A stretch of 64,000 bases of DNA from Epilithonimonas lactis (lineage in GTDB: Bacteria > Bacteroidota > Bacteroidia > Flavobacteriales > Weeksellaceae): assembly GCF_900110605.1 (NCBI RefSeq), contig NZ_FOFI01000001.1, positions 248,001 through 312,000 of the forward strand, read 5' to 3'. The notes under the pieces were generated by a model. That model saw nothing but the letters and a program-made list of their open reading frames with translations. It ran no database searches and was not told the DNA's origin. Positions 34,732 to 40,972 of this stretch are shown here, one piece after another (position 1 is the stretch's first letter; each line of letters opens with the position of its first letter). Both the position numbers and the translations under genes were made by a program.

Positions 34732-35283
34732 ATGAAAAAAATATTACTCTTTGCAATTCTTATCTCAGGATTGTTTTCTTCTCAAACTGCAAATGAATTT
34801 AGTCTAACAAAAGAAAACGGATTAACAGATTATGTTGTTACCGAAACTCCAAACAAAACCAAAGAAGAAATTTACAAAAAAACTTTAGACTGGATAAATA
34901 GAACCTACCAACGGGCGGATGACGTTATTCAAGGGCAAATCGAAAATGAATATGTGAGATTTCAAGGTGTTGACAAAAGTTCTCTTTGTAAGAACCCCAA
35001 CAATAACCTAATATTTACTTGTATAGAAATACGTTATCAAATCGAAATATCTGTGAAAGATGGAAAATATAAATTTGATGTTCTTGAAACCGAACAACAT
35101 AATTATATGTATCCAAAATTTTCTTCAAATCCGTGGATGCCTTTAGAGTATAAATTTGATAAAAAGGGAAATGTTAAACCGCAAAAGGTCAGTGAACTAC
35201 CGAGAGAGTATAATAGACTGAATGAAAATTTAAAGGATTATATTTTAAATGGAGCTGAAACAAATGTCAAAAATGACTGGTAA
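34732..35283 (+). CDS. Secreted DUF4468-like protein (element cargo)
   Basis: This 183-aa protein has a signal peptide (MKKILLFAILISGLFSSQ). The mature region FSLTKENGLTDYVVTETPNK, then TKEEIYKKTLDWINRTYQRA and IQGQIENEYVRFQG, follows the DUF4468 (TBP-like fold) pattern. It is the only plus-strand protein gene of the element. A TACATTTG -7 box at 34710-34717 gives it its own promoter. A 24-bp near-identical repeat brackets this gene and its left neighbour. A surface or periplasmic role is inferred from the signal. Confidence 0.7.
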   Translation: MKKILLFAILISGLFSSQTANEFSLTKENGLTDYVVTETPNKTKEEIYKKTLDWINRTYQRADDVIQGQIENEYVRFQGVDKSSLCKNPNNNLIFTCIEIRYQIEISVKDGKYKFDVLETEQHNYMYPKFSSNPWMPLEYKFDKKGNVKPQKVSELPREYNRLNENLKDYILNGAETNVKNDW

Positions 35284-35333
35284 ATAAACCGAAACATATT
35301 GTAACATAATTAAATTCATAATGTTAACTTTTG

Positions 35334-36632
35334 TTAGCCTATAAAATTAAATTGTAATTGTTGTTTGTTGTAGTTTCGATTTTCAAACCTTTGGCGGTTA
35401 TGGTTTTGATTCGTTTTTAGGTTTCGGATATTGTGAGCGATGTAATAAATTTGGCTGTCTGTATCTCGGACTTTCATCTTCTCGGACAAAAATCTTTTTT
35501 CGAGGTCTTTATAAATATCAGATTCAAATTCTTTGTAATATTTCAGACCTGCAAAACATAAAAATTTACTCCCTCTTCTCTGCATAGAAATATCTAATCC
35601 AGTCACTAAACAAACTCTGTTATTTTCGTTAGGTGGTGCATATTCCAAGTTTATCAGTTGAATGGGTGTATGTGCTAAAACTTCTTTTCTCGTGTTGATA
35701 GGGTTTCCCTGCGTGGAATTTGCACCACTTTGGTAAGAATTGAGTTTGTCAATAATTTGTAGTTTGATGAGGTGGTGCAGATTGTTTTTCCCTTTCAGAA
35801 ATCTGTAATATTTTTCTTTGTACCGATTGAATTTATTTCGGTTTGAATCATCTTTTAAATCATCCCAAAAATCAATTTTATTTCCATTTTGGATAAATTG
35901 TACCTCATCGGGTTTTAGATTGCTGAAATCAGGCGTTTGATTGATTAATAGAACGTTTTCCCATTCATCCACTAATATTTGAGTGAGTGTTTTGTAAATG
36001 TCAAGTTTTGTCAAGTCGTCTGCGTTCCAGATTCCATACTTTTCAATATTCTTTGCCTGTTTGCTCTTCACTTCAAAACGGAAAGTATTTGGATGGATTC
36101 CGTACTGTGGGAACTCTAAAAACTGCAATCCTTTGGCGTATGCCTTTATTTGTTTGTAGCTGGTTGCATCTGTTTTTTTGAAGTACGGAAACGCTCCAGT
36201 TTTGAAAGGTGTTTTTTTGTAGAAATATAATCCATCAATCAAACTTTTAATATCAGTTTCGGGAATGATATTTAAACCAAATTCAATATTCACTACTTTC
36301 AGCTCGTTGTATTCTCGTTGTTCTATTCCCAAATAGTTCAGAATGTCAATAATTGTTTTAATGCTATGTTCGGGCGTGAAATCGTTGCCGTTGTGCTGGT
36401 ATTGATTAAAATGATAATGTGGACTTACATTAATCTCCAAATGTCCATAACCAATTACATTTCCGTTTTCTACTGCCTTGCGAAAATCCAAACTCAATTT
36501 CGCTCCGTGCGTTCTATGTTTCAAAGAATGATAATAGTTTGTTTTTGGTCTGCATACTACAAAATCAGGATGCAATAACATCCTGTTTATTATCTCAATA
36601 TCTGTAACGGAAAACTTTGTATTGTCTAACAT
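35334..36632 (-). CDS. Putative replication initiation protein, filamentous-phage (CRI/gpII)-like
   Basis: This 432-aa protein is the largest in the element apart from the integrase and starts at ATG 36632. Residues 60-100 read HLEINVSPHYHFNQYQHNGN then DFTPEHSIKTIIDILNYLGI. The region VVNIEFGLNI, KQIKAYAKGLQF and NTFRFEVKSKQAKNIEKYGI follows. This order (HxH-like site, N-DF, hydrophobic helix, N-EFG-NI, YDKGLQ-like strand, RFE-K) is that of filamentous-phage replication proteins as I recall the Phage_CRI family. The C-terminal part has CLVTGLDISMQRRGSKFLCF and a basic, Asn-rich tail. It probably nicks a rolling-circle origin. A predicted antisense RNA lies over its leader. Confidence 0.6.
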   Translation of the reverse strand: MLDNTKFSVTDIEIINRMLLHPDFVVCRPKTNYYHSLKHRTHGAKLSLDFRKAVENGNVIGYGHLEINVSPHYHFNQYQHNGNDFTPEHSIKTIIDILNYLGIEQREYNELKVVNIEFGLNIIPETDIKSLIDGLYFYKKTPFKTGAFPYFKKTDATSYKQIKAYAKGLQFLEFPQYGIHPNTFRFEVKSKQAKNIEKYGIWNADDLTKLDIYKTLTQILVDEWENVLLINQTPDFSNLKPDEVQFIQNGNKIDFWDDLKDDSNRNKFNRYKEKYYRFLKGKNNLHHLIKLQIIDKLNSYQSGANSTQGNPINTRKEVLAHTPIQLINLEYAPPNENNRVCLVTGLDISMQRRGSKFLCFAGLKYYKEFESDIYKDLEKRFLSEKMKVRDTDSQIYYIAHNIRNLKTNQNHNRQRFENRNYNKQQLQFNFIG

Positions 36633-36645
36633 TTGCCTATATTTG
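36616..36645 (+). promoter_or_regulatory. Consensus plus-strand promoter overlapping the start of the rep gene
   Basis: TTTG at 36616-36619, an 18-bp spacer and TATATTTG at 36638-36645. It points away from the rep coding sequence, into the rep leader, where there is no plus-strand gene. Confidence 0.7.
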
Positions 36646-36650
36646 CTCTG

Positions 36651-36716
36651 TTGTAATGGTTGCCACTATTACCATATTTTGAACAATTAGGGAGCGGTTT
36701 TAATCGTTCCCTTTTT
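36651..36716 (+). ncRNA. Predicted antisense RNA over the rep leader (countertranscript-like)
   Basis: About 66 nt follow the plus-strand promoter. Hairpin 1 pairs GTAATGGT (36653-36660) with ACTATTAC (36665-36672) around a UGCC loop. Hairpin 2 is GGGAGCG (36690-36696) with CGTTCCC (36705-36711), followed by T5, an intrinsic terminator. Each stem contains one G-U wobble that would be an A-C mismatch on the other strand, and only the plus strand has the U-run, so the RNA reads plus. It is antisense to the mRNA leader of the minus-strand rep gene and to the last codons of the 36700-37140 gene. The layout matches copy-control countertranscripts; the function is inferred. Confidence 0.6.
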
Positions 36717-37140
36717 CGTTCATATCATTTAACATTACTTTGATAATTTCCTTTACTATTCTCGTGCGGTCTGCTGTGATGAATGGGTAGAACTGCGGAC
36801 AAATGCGGATATAAACCGTTTCCCAATCTTCTGGGATGAATGCGACAAACAAAGATTTTTTATCCTTTACTTTTAAATCTGCATAATAAAATCCTGGTGT
36901 TCCTGCTGGGCGTAATCCTGTAATGGTGCATTTGCTCCAGTTGGATGTATCTCGGATTTTCAAAAGGTTGTCTGCTCCTGTGGTAGAATTGTAACCGTTG
37001 TTTTTCTCGGTGCGTATCAGTTCGGAAAATGCTATCTTTTCGTAATTGGATAGTCTGTATTGCCTGAATGTCTTTTTAACCTCATCGAGGGTGTAGAACA
37101 TCGGATAATGGTCTGGTGTGTAAGTGGTTGCCGTTTTCAT
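36700..37140 (-). CDS. Hypothetical element protein
   Basis: This 146-aa protein has no signal peptide. It contains LDEVKKTFRQYRLSNYEKIA, TGLRPAGTPGFYYADLKVKD and SLFVAFIPEDWETVYIRICP. I do not recognise the fold. It starts 2 bp after the stop of the excisionase-like gene, so they form an operon, and it lies directly upstream of the rep gene. Its final codons are embedded in the terminator stem of the antisense RNA. An accessory role in replication or excision is possible. Confidence 0.6.
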   Translation of the reverse strand: MKTATTYTPDHYPMFYTLDEVKKTFRQYRLSNYEKIAFSELIRTEKNNGYNSTTGADNLLKIRDTSNWSKCTITGLRPAGTPGFYYADLKVKDKKSLFVAFIPEDWETVYIRICPQFYPFITADRTRIVKEIIKVMLNDMNEKGND

Positions 37141-37142
37141 TA

Positions 37143-37427
37143 TTAACTCAATTTGTTTTGGTTAATAATCTGTTCCACTTCGTTCCGTTTGAAGTACACA
37201 CGGTTGCCAAATCCATAACTCGGAATCATTTTATCTTTTCTCCATCTGTGAAGTGTGGATAGGTCGATTTTTAGAAGTTTGCAGACTTCGGAACGTGTGA
37301 GGTATTCCGTTGGTTGGATGGGTTGGAATTGGGCGGAAAGTTGCGCCTTTAATTCAGGTATCAAAGAATTTTTTAATTCTGTGATGAGGTCGGTCGGATT
37401 TGTTCCGATAAATTGGATTGAACTCAT
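37143..37427 (-). CDS. Excisionase-like MerR-type HTH protein
   Basis: This 94-aa protein starts at ATG 37427 (SSIQFIGTNPTDL); the preceding TTG is less likely. The C-terminal half is a HTH_17/excisionase domain: EYLTRSEVCKLLKIDLSTLH, RWRKDKMIPSYGFGNRVYFK. The N-terminal half is a helical extension common in Bacteroidetes element proteins. It probably bends the att arms or regulates the operon. Its start codon overlaps one arm of a 12-bp perfect inverted repeat, suggesting autoregulation. Confidence 0.85.
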   Translation of the reverse strand: MSSIQFIGTNPTDLITELKNSLIPELKAQLSAQFQPIQPTEYLTRSEVCKLLKIDLSTLHRWRKDKMIPSYGFGNRVYFKRNEVEQIINQNKLS

Positions 37428-37464
37428 TTGCAATATCTTTTTTGTTGTTATTGATATTGCAAAT
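37426..37464. promoter_or_regulatory. 12-bp perfect inverted repeat at the start of the excisionase-like gene
   Basis: ATTTGCAATATC (37426-37437) and GATATTGCAAAT (37453-37464) are exact reverse complements with a 15-bp spacer. The left arm overlaps the ATG. It could be an operator, or an mRNA hairpin that masks the start codon. Confidence 0.6.
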
Positions 37465-37491
37465 ATGTTCAGAATGCGTTTTTAAATAGTT

Positions 37492-37519
37492 ATGGGAATA
37501 TTCCCATTGATATTCCCAT
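37492..37519. promoter_or_regulatory. 10-bp inverted repeat with nested ATATTCCCAT direct repeats
   Basis: ATGGGAATAT (37492-37501) pairs with ATATTCCCAT (37510-37519), and ATATTCCCATT also occurs twice in tandem. It is followed on the plus strand by a T-rich run. Operator or terminator; orientation uncertain. Confidence 0.5.
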
Positions 37520-37550
37520 TTTTATTTTGCGTTGTATGAAGTGGTTTTAA

Positions 37551-38357
37551 TTACCGTTTTGCCTTAACTTTTTTTAGCCCCTCCAAATACTGTTGTGCTG
37601 TATTTTCGTGTTTGGAATCTGAAAAACTGTTTCTAATAGTTTTATCTGTTCTGTCAAATAAATCAGATAATAATTCCTCTATTTGAAATGTTGTAAAATT
37701 ATGTTTATCCATTAACCAACCTTTTATATTTAGCATATCCAAAATTTTTATTTTTTGTGGAACTGAATATTTATTTTGAGTTATTTCATCTATATATTCG
37801 TGTGTGCTGTGTGGTATGTTGGCGGGTTTTTTATCGTTTATTTTTTCATCAACAAAATCTAATATTTTTTTAGTTGCAAATTTAAAATTTGTAAATTTCT
37901 TAATATCAATATTCAGTTTCTCTGTATAATTGTCAAAAGTGAAAAATTCCTTTAAATATTTATGTTTTTCGTCATCAATGATTGCGCTGTTTTTTCTGGT
38001 TCTCACATTACAATCGTTCCAAAAATCCATTACATCAGTATCAGCTGGAATATCTAAATAGTCTCCGTCAAAATTTGAGAATCCGTTGTTATACAAATAT
38101 TGTATTAATTTTTCTTGCATAAACTCTTGATATGCAATAATTGATAATTCGTAATGTTCAGGGTATTCGTCAGGAATCCAATTTGAATTTATGATAAAAT
38201 CGGAATTGTTTTTATAAAAAAATAATTGATATTCATTTCTTAACTCATTCAAATAGTCACTTTCTCCAGCATCAGGAAATGAATCAAACCATTTTTTTAA
38301 ATCGTTATTATAATTCTCTTCAAATTCTTTGAAAGTATAGTAGAATGGTATTTTCAT
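37551..38357 (-). CDS. Hypothetical element protein, RteC-like C-terminus
   Basis: This 268-aa acidic, very AT-rich gene product has an N-terminal helical region (FEENYNNDLKKWFDSFPDAG). Its C-terminal 80 residues, NKYSVPQKIKILDMLNIKGW through QIEELLSDLFDRTDKTIRNS, resemble the C-terminal helical module of RteC-type regulators of Bacteroidetes conjugative elements. There is no catalytic motif. It may be a regulator of the element. Base composition is more AT-rich than the chromosomal genes around it. Confidence 0.55.
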   Translation of the reverse strand: MKIPFYYTFKEFEENYNNDLKKWFDSFPDAGESDYLNELRNEYQLFFYKNNSDFIINSNWIPDEYPEHYELSIIAYQEFMQEKLIQYLYNNGFSNFDGDYLDIPADTDVMDFWNDCNVRTRKNSAIIDDEKHKYLKEFFTFDNYTEKLNIDIKKFTNFKFATKKILDFVDEKINDKKPANIPHSTHEYIDEITQNKYSVPQKIKILDMLNIKGWLMDKHNFTTFQIEELLSDLFDRTDKTIRNSFSDSKHENTAQQYLEGLKKVKAKR

Positions 38358-38389
38358 ATTTTGAACATTTGTAATTGGTTGCCTTTAGT

Positions 38390-38665
38390 TTAATTTCTTT
38401 GAAACATTGAATTATGAAACATAAAAATGTTTTCTAACCATCCGATATAAACTTGTTTTTGTGTACTTATTAGCTGTTGTAATAAATCCGAAAATGGACG
38501 TTTCCAACTTTCCAAATATCCTATTTTAAACGGAATGTCAGTATTAACAATTATTTCAAAATCTACATCATCCATTTGTTTTATTTCTTTTTCTATTCTC
38601 TCAAATTCCCTTTGGTATTCATAGGGAGTATATTTTCGATAAACGTCAGGGATAACTTTTTCCAT
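38390..38665 (-). CDS. Hypothetical small protein
   Basis: This 91-aa protein begins MEKVIPDVYRKYTPYEYQRE and has alternating charged helices and a hydrophobic C-terminus (VYIGWLENIFMFHNSMFQ). I do not recognise it. It lies 10 bp after the antitoxin gene in the same orientation, so it may be a third gene of the toxin-antitoxin operon. Confidence 0.5.
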   Translation of the reverse strand: MEKVIPDVYRKYTPYEYQREFERIEKEIKQMDDVDFEIIVNTDIPFKIGYLESWKRPFSDLLQQLISTQKQVYIGWLENIFMFHNSMFQRN

Positions 38666-38675
38666 AATTTTACCT

Positions 38676-38990
38676 TTATCCCACTTTCAAACTCAATCCC
38701 AATGCATTGATGATTTGGGTAAAATTAGAAATCTGCAAATCTGTTTTGCCCTGTTCTATTTTGGCAATGTAGGCACGTTCTTTTCCTATCTTGTCGGCAA
38801 GTTCCTGCTGGGTTAGTTTTTGTTCTTTTCGGGTTTCTTTTATCAGTTCTCCGTAGTAATAGGCTAGTGCCTTTGCAGAAAACTCTTCACGTTCGGGCGT
38901 GCCGTGTTTGCCGTATTTTTCAGCTAAGTAGTCGTTTGCGGTTGGTAGTTCTCTTTTTATTTTTTCTATGTCTAATTTTGGTCTGTCCAT
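38676..38990 (-). CDS. XRE-family antitoxin (HigA-like)
   Basis: This 104-aa protein has an N-terminal GTPEREEFSAKALAYYYGEL segment and a C-terminal XRE HTH: QKLTQQELADKIGKERAYIA, KIEQGKTDLQISNFTQIINA. It overlaps the toxin gene by 19 bp. The N-terminal segment matches the partial antitoxin at the left edge of the window. It probably neutralises the toxin and represses the operon, helping to stabilise the element. Confidence 0.88.
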   Translation of the reverse strand: MDRPKLDIEKIKRELPTANDYLAEKYGKHGTPEREEFSAKALAYYYGELIKETRKEQKLTQQELADKIGKERAYIAKIEQGKTDLQISNFTQIINALGLSLKVG

Positions 38991-39310
38991 TTTTCTAAAA
39001 TTTTAATTGCCTTTTTTATTTCTTTGTCGTAGTCCTTTGTTGCCTTTTTCATAAATCCCGAAATCAATAAAATGGTTGTTGCCTGATTGATATTTTCGTG
39101 GTCGATAGAAAAAGTTAATATCCGATATTCGTTTTCTGTTTGGATTCTCAACTCATACAAATTTGTATTCGTGAGTTTCTTGATTATTTTAGTATTGATA
39201 ACTGTTTGCGTTTCCAAAATATCAAAAACATAAAGGATTTTGTTTCTAAGTCTTTCATTTGAATTTTCTACAAACTCATCAAATTCGGGTGTTCTAAATA
39301 ATATTCTCAT
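38972..39310 (-). CDS. RelE/HigB-family toxin
   Basis: This 112-aa protein has the Gp49-like series: N-terminal helices (FDEFVENSNERLRNKILYVF), LYELRIQTENEYRILTFSID, ILLISGFMKKATKDYDKEIK and a C-terminal helix. It is encoded before its antitoxin, as in HigBA. A minus-strand TACATTTG -7 box lies at 39324-39331, 14 bp upstream. It is probably an mRNA interferase acting as an addiction factor. Confidence 0.85.
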   Translation of the reverse strand: MRILFRTPEFDEFVENSNERLRNKILYVFDILETQTVINTKIIKKLTNTNLYELRIQTENEYRILTFSIDHENINQATTILLISGFMKKATKDYDKEIKKAIKILEKWTDQN

Positions 39311-39353
39311 ATCAATTACTATGCAAATGTAACAAATTAATTACATTCTATTT

Positions 39354-40646
39354 TTAAGATATTTTCTGGTTTGATAGTTTTTTGAAAGTCTTTGCGGTCT
39401 GCATTGCCCAATCGTCTGCGGTTCTGCCTATGTAGTTCAGAAACATATTTTCTGTTTTGTGTCCTGTGATACTCATCAGTTGAGGTGTTGTAAATTCTTT
39501 GTTTCCGTAAAAATTAGTCGCAAACGAACGTCTGCAAACGTGGGAACTTACCAAATTATATTTTTCCGTTTCTACAATTTCGTTTTTCTTTTTGTCCTCA
39601 TTGTAAACTTTGCCCTTTATCATTTCATCAATCCCTGCGAGTTCGCAAACCTTTTTGATGTGGCGGTTAAACAGTACCGCATTGGAATCAAAATTAACGG
39701 CAAGTATTGGCGGAAAATCTCCGTTGTATTTCTGCAAAAGGTTTTCCACCTCATCGTGGATTGGTATTACTACTTTTTCCCCTGTTTTCTGTTGTTTAAT
39801 CTCAATGAATCGGAATGTGTTCCCATCAATGTCAGTTTTGGTGTAAATCATTCGTTTGTTCATCCTCAAAAGGTCAGATACTCTCTGCCCAAGATAGCAT
39901 CCAAGTACCAACCAATCTCGGGCAATGTTCCAATCTGTATTGAGTGTTGTAACGTCTTTTATTTTCTCAATCTCATCAAAGGAAAGGAAAACTTTGTACT
40001 CTGTGTTAGTCGTTCCCGTACTGAATCCTCTAATGGAATAATGGATAGACTTGCCATTTTGCTCTGCATCAAACAAAACTGTTTTCAGATTCTTAATAAA
40101 TCTTACGGCTGTGGTTTCCATCAGGTTGCAATCTGTGATAAGGTAGTTTTTGAAATCAATTAAGATTTTGGAACTTACATCCTGCAATAGAAATATTTTC
40201 TTTTTCTTCTTTTGATAAGATAGAAAACGGTCTTTCAGGTTGTTGTATTTTTTTAATGTAGATTCTGTGTAGGATGCAGTACTGCGTTTGAAGTCTGTGA
40301 AGTTTTGCAGATAGTTCAGAAAAACAGAATCATCTTCTTTTACTTCGATGCGGTTGTAGAATTTATCAATCTTTTCCGCTAACCAATCTTTTGAGAAAAT
40401 AACGCCTTTGGAATAATAAGAATTATATTCTTTCAAAACAAAGGTTTCCAACTCATTTAGCTCTGTGTAAAGTATTTTGAACTCTGGTTGGGTTTGGATA
40501 GGTCGGGATGTTTTTACGCTCCAGTATTTCGGATTGATGATTTTTCCTGTTTTGATTTGGAAAACATTATCTCTATCAATTGAAAAACGGATATAGATTT
40601 GAGCGTTCTCGGTTTTGTGTAAAACCCGAAATTTAACGGTTGCCAT
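39354..40646 (-). CDS. int: Tyrosine recombinase / integrase
   Basis: This protein of 430 aa starts at ATG 40646 (MATVKFRVLHKTENAQIYIR); the upstream frame to a TTG is not needed. It has an N-terminal arm-binding domain, a SAM-like core-binding domain (FTDFKRSTASYTESTLKKYN) and a catalytic domain. The catalytic domain shows Arg in LGQRVSDLLRMN, HxxR in SSHVCRRSFATNFY and the terminal GHKTENMFLNYIGRT with the nucleophilic Tyr. It is of the Bacteroidetes phage_int_SAM_5 type. It lies next to attR and is transcribed inward. Confidence 0.95.
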   Translation of the reverse strand: MATVKFRVLHKTENAQIYIRFSIDRDNVFQIKTGKIINPKYWSVKTSRPIQTQPEFKILYTELNELETFVLKEYNSYYSKGVIFSKDWLAEKIDKFYNRIEVKEDDSVFLNYLQNFTDFKRSTASYTESTLKKYNNLKDRFLSYQKKKKKIFLLQDVSSKILIDFKNYLITDCNLMETTAVRFIKNLKTVLFDAEQNGKSIHYSIRGFSTGTTNTEYKVFLSFDEIEKIKDVTTLNTDWNIARDWLVLGCYLGQRVSDLLRMNKRMIYTKTDIDGNTFRFIEIKQQKTGEKVVIPIHDEVENLLQKYNGDFPPILAVNFDSNAVLFNRHIKKVCELAGIDEMIKGKVYNEDKKKNEIVETEKYNLVSSHVCRRSFATNFYGNKEFTTPQLMSITGHKTENMFLNYIGRTADDWAMQTAKTFKKLSNQKIS

Positions 40647-40691
40647 ATTTGAAATTTTTGAACAATCAAATGTACAAAATCCGTTGGAATT

Positions 40692-40712
40692 AATTCCAAC
40701 CAAATTCCAACC
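40692..40712 (+). repeat. 21-bp element-internal repeat, right copy
   Basis: Identical to 33877-33897. Here it also forms one half of the palindrome GTTGGAATTAATTCCAAC (40683-40700). It lies between the integrase start and attR. Confidence 0.65.
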
Positions 40713-40830
40713 GTTCTGAAATTTAGTAAAACGCTATGCAACTACATACCATTGTAAAGTACCATTAATAAAGGATTTGTGGCGTATTTTTAAGTTTTAC
40801 GAAAATGCTATAAAAATCGTTTGTCGGGTA

Positions 40831-40864
40831 CGCTAGGCACCTCACTGGTAAACCCTAATTCATT
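40831..40864 (+). repeat. attR: 34-bp direct repeat
   Basis: Exact copy of 33808-33841, followed again by a hairpin with a T-run (to about 40889). The bases just before it (GGGTA) are not tRNA, so the tRNA is not duplicated as a whole. Confidence 0.9.
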
Positions 40865-40972
40865 TATTATCAATGTTTTAGGGTTTTTTATTGTCTGTGT
40901 CTCCCGATATTTTCCCGATAATTATCAAAGTGTTATATTTTATAATGTTACCCTTTCTAAAATCTTTAAACA

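Larger units (their letters stand above)
33808..40864. mobile_element. Integrated genetic element in tRNA-Cys (about 7.0 kb)
   Basis: Bounded by perfect 34-bp repeats at the tRNA-Cys 3' end. Contents from left to right: unknown gene, secreted DUF4468-like protein, putative replication protein, predicted antisense RNA, unknown gene, excisionase-like HTH, two unknown genes, HigBA-like toxin-antitoxin, and tyrosine integrase beside attR. A 21-bp repeat occurs just inside both ends. No relaxase, coupling protein, capsid, Zot or terminase gene is present. It is best described as a small integrated plasmid-like or phage-satellite-like element. Whether it can excise is unknown. Confidence 0.88.

Noticed and set aside
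33808-40864. Complete filamentous prophage
   Set aside because: No Zot-like ATPase, no small coat-protein run and no secretin gene; only the replication protein resembles such phages.
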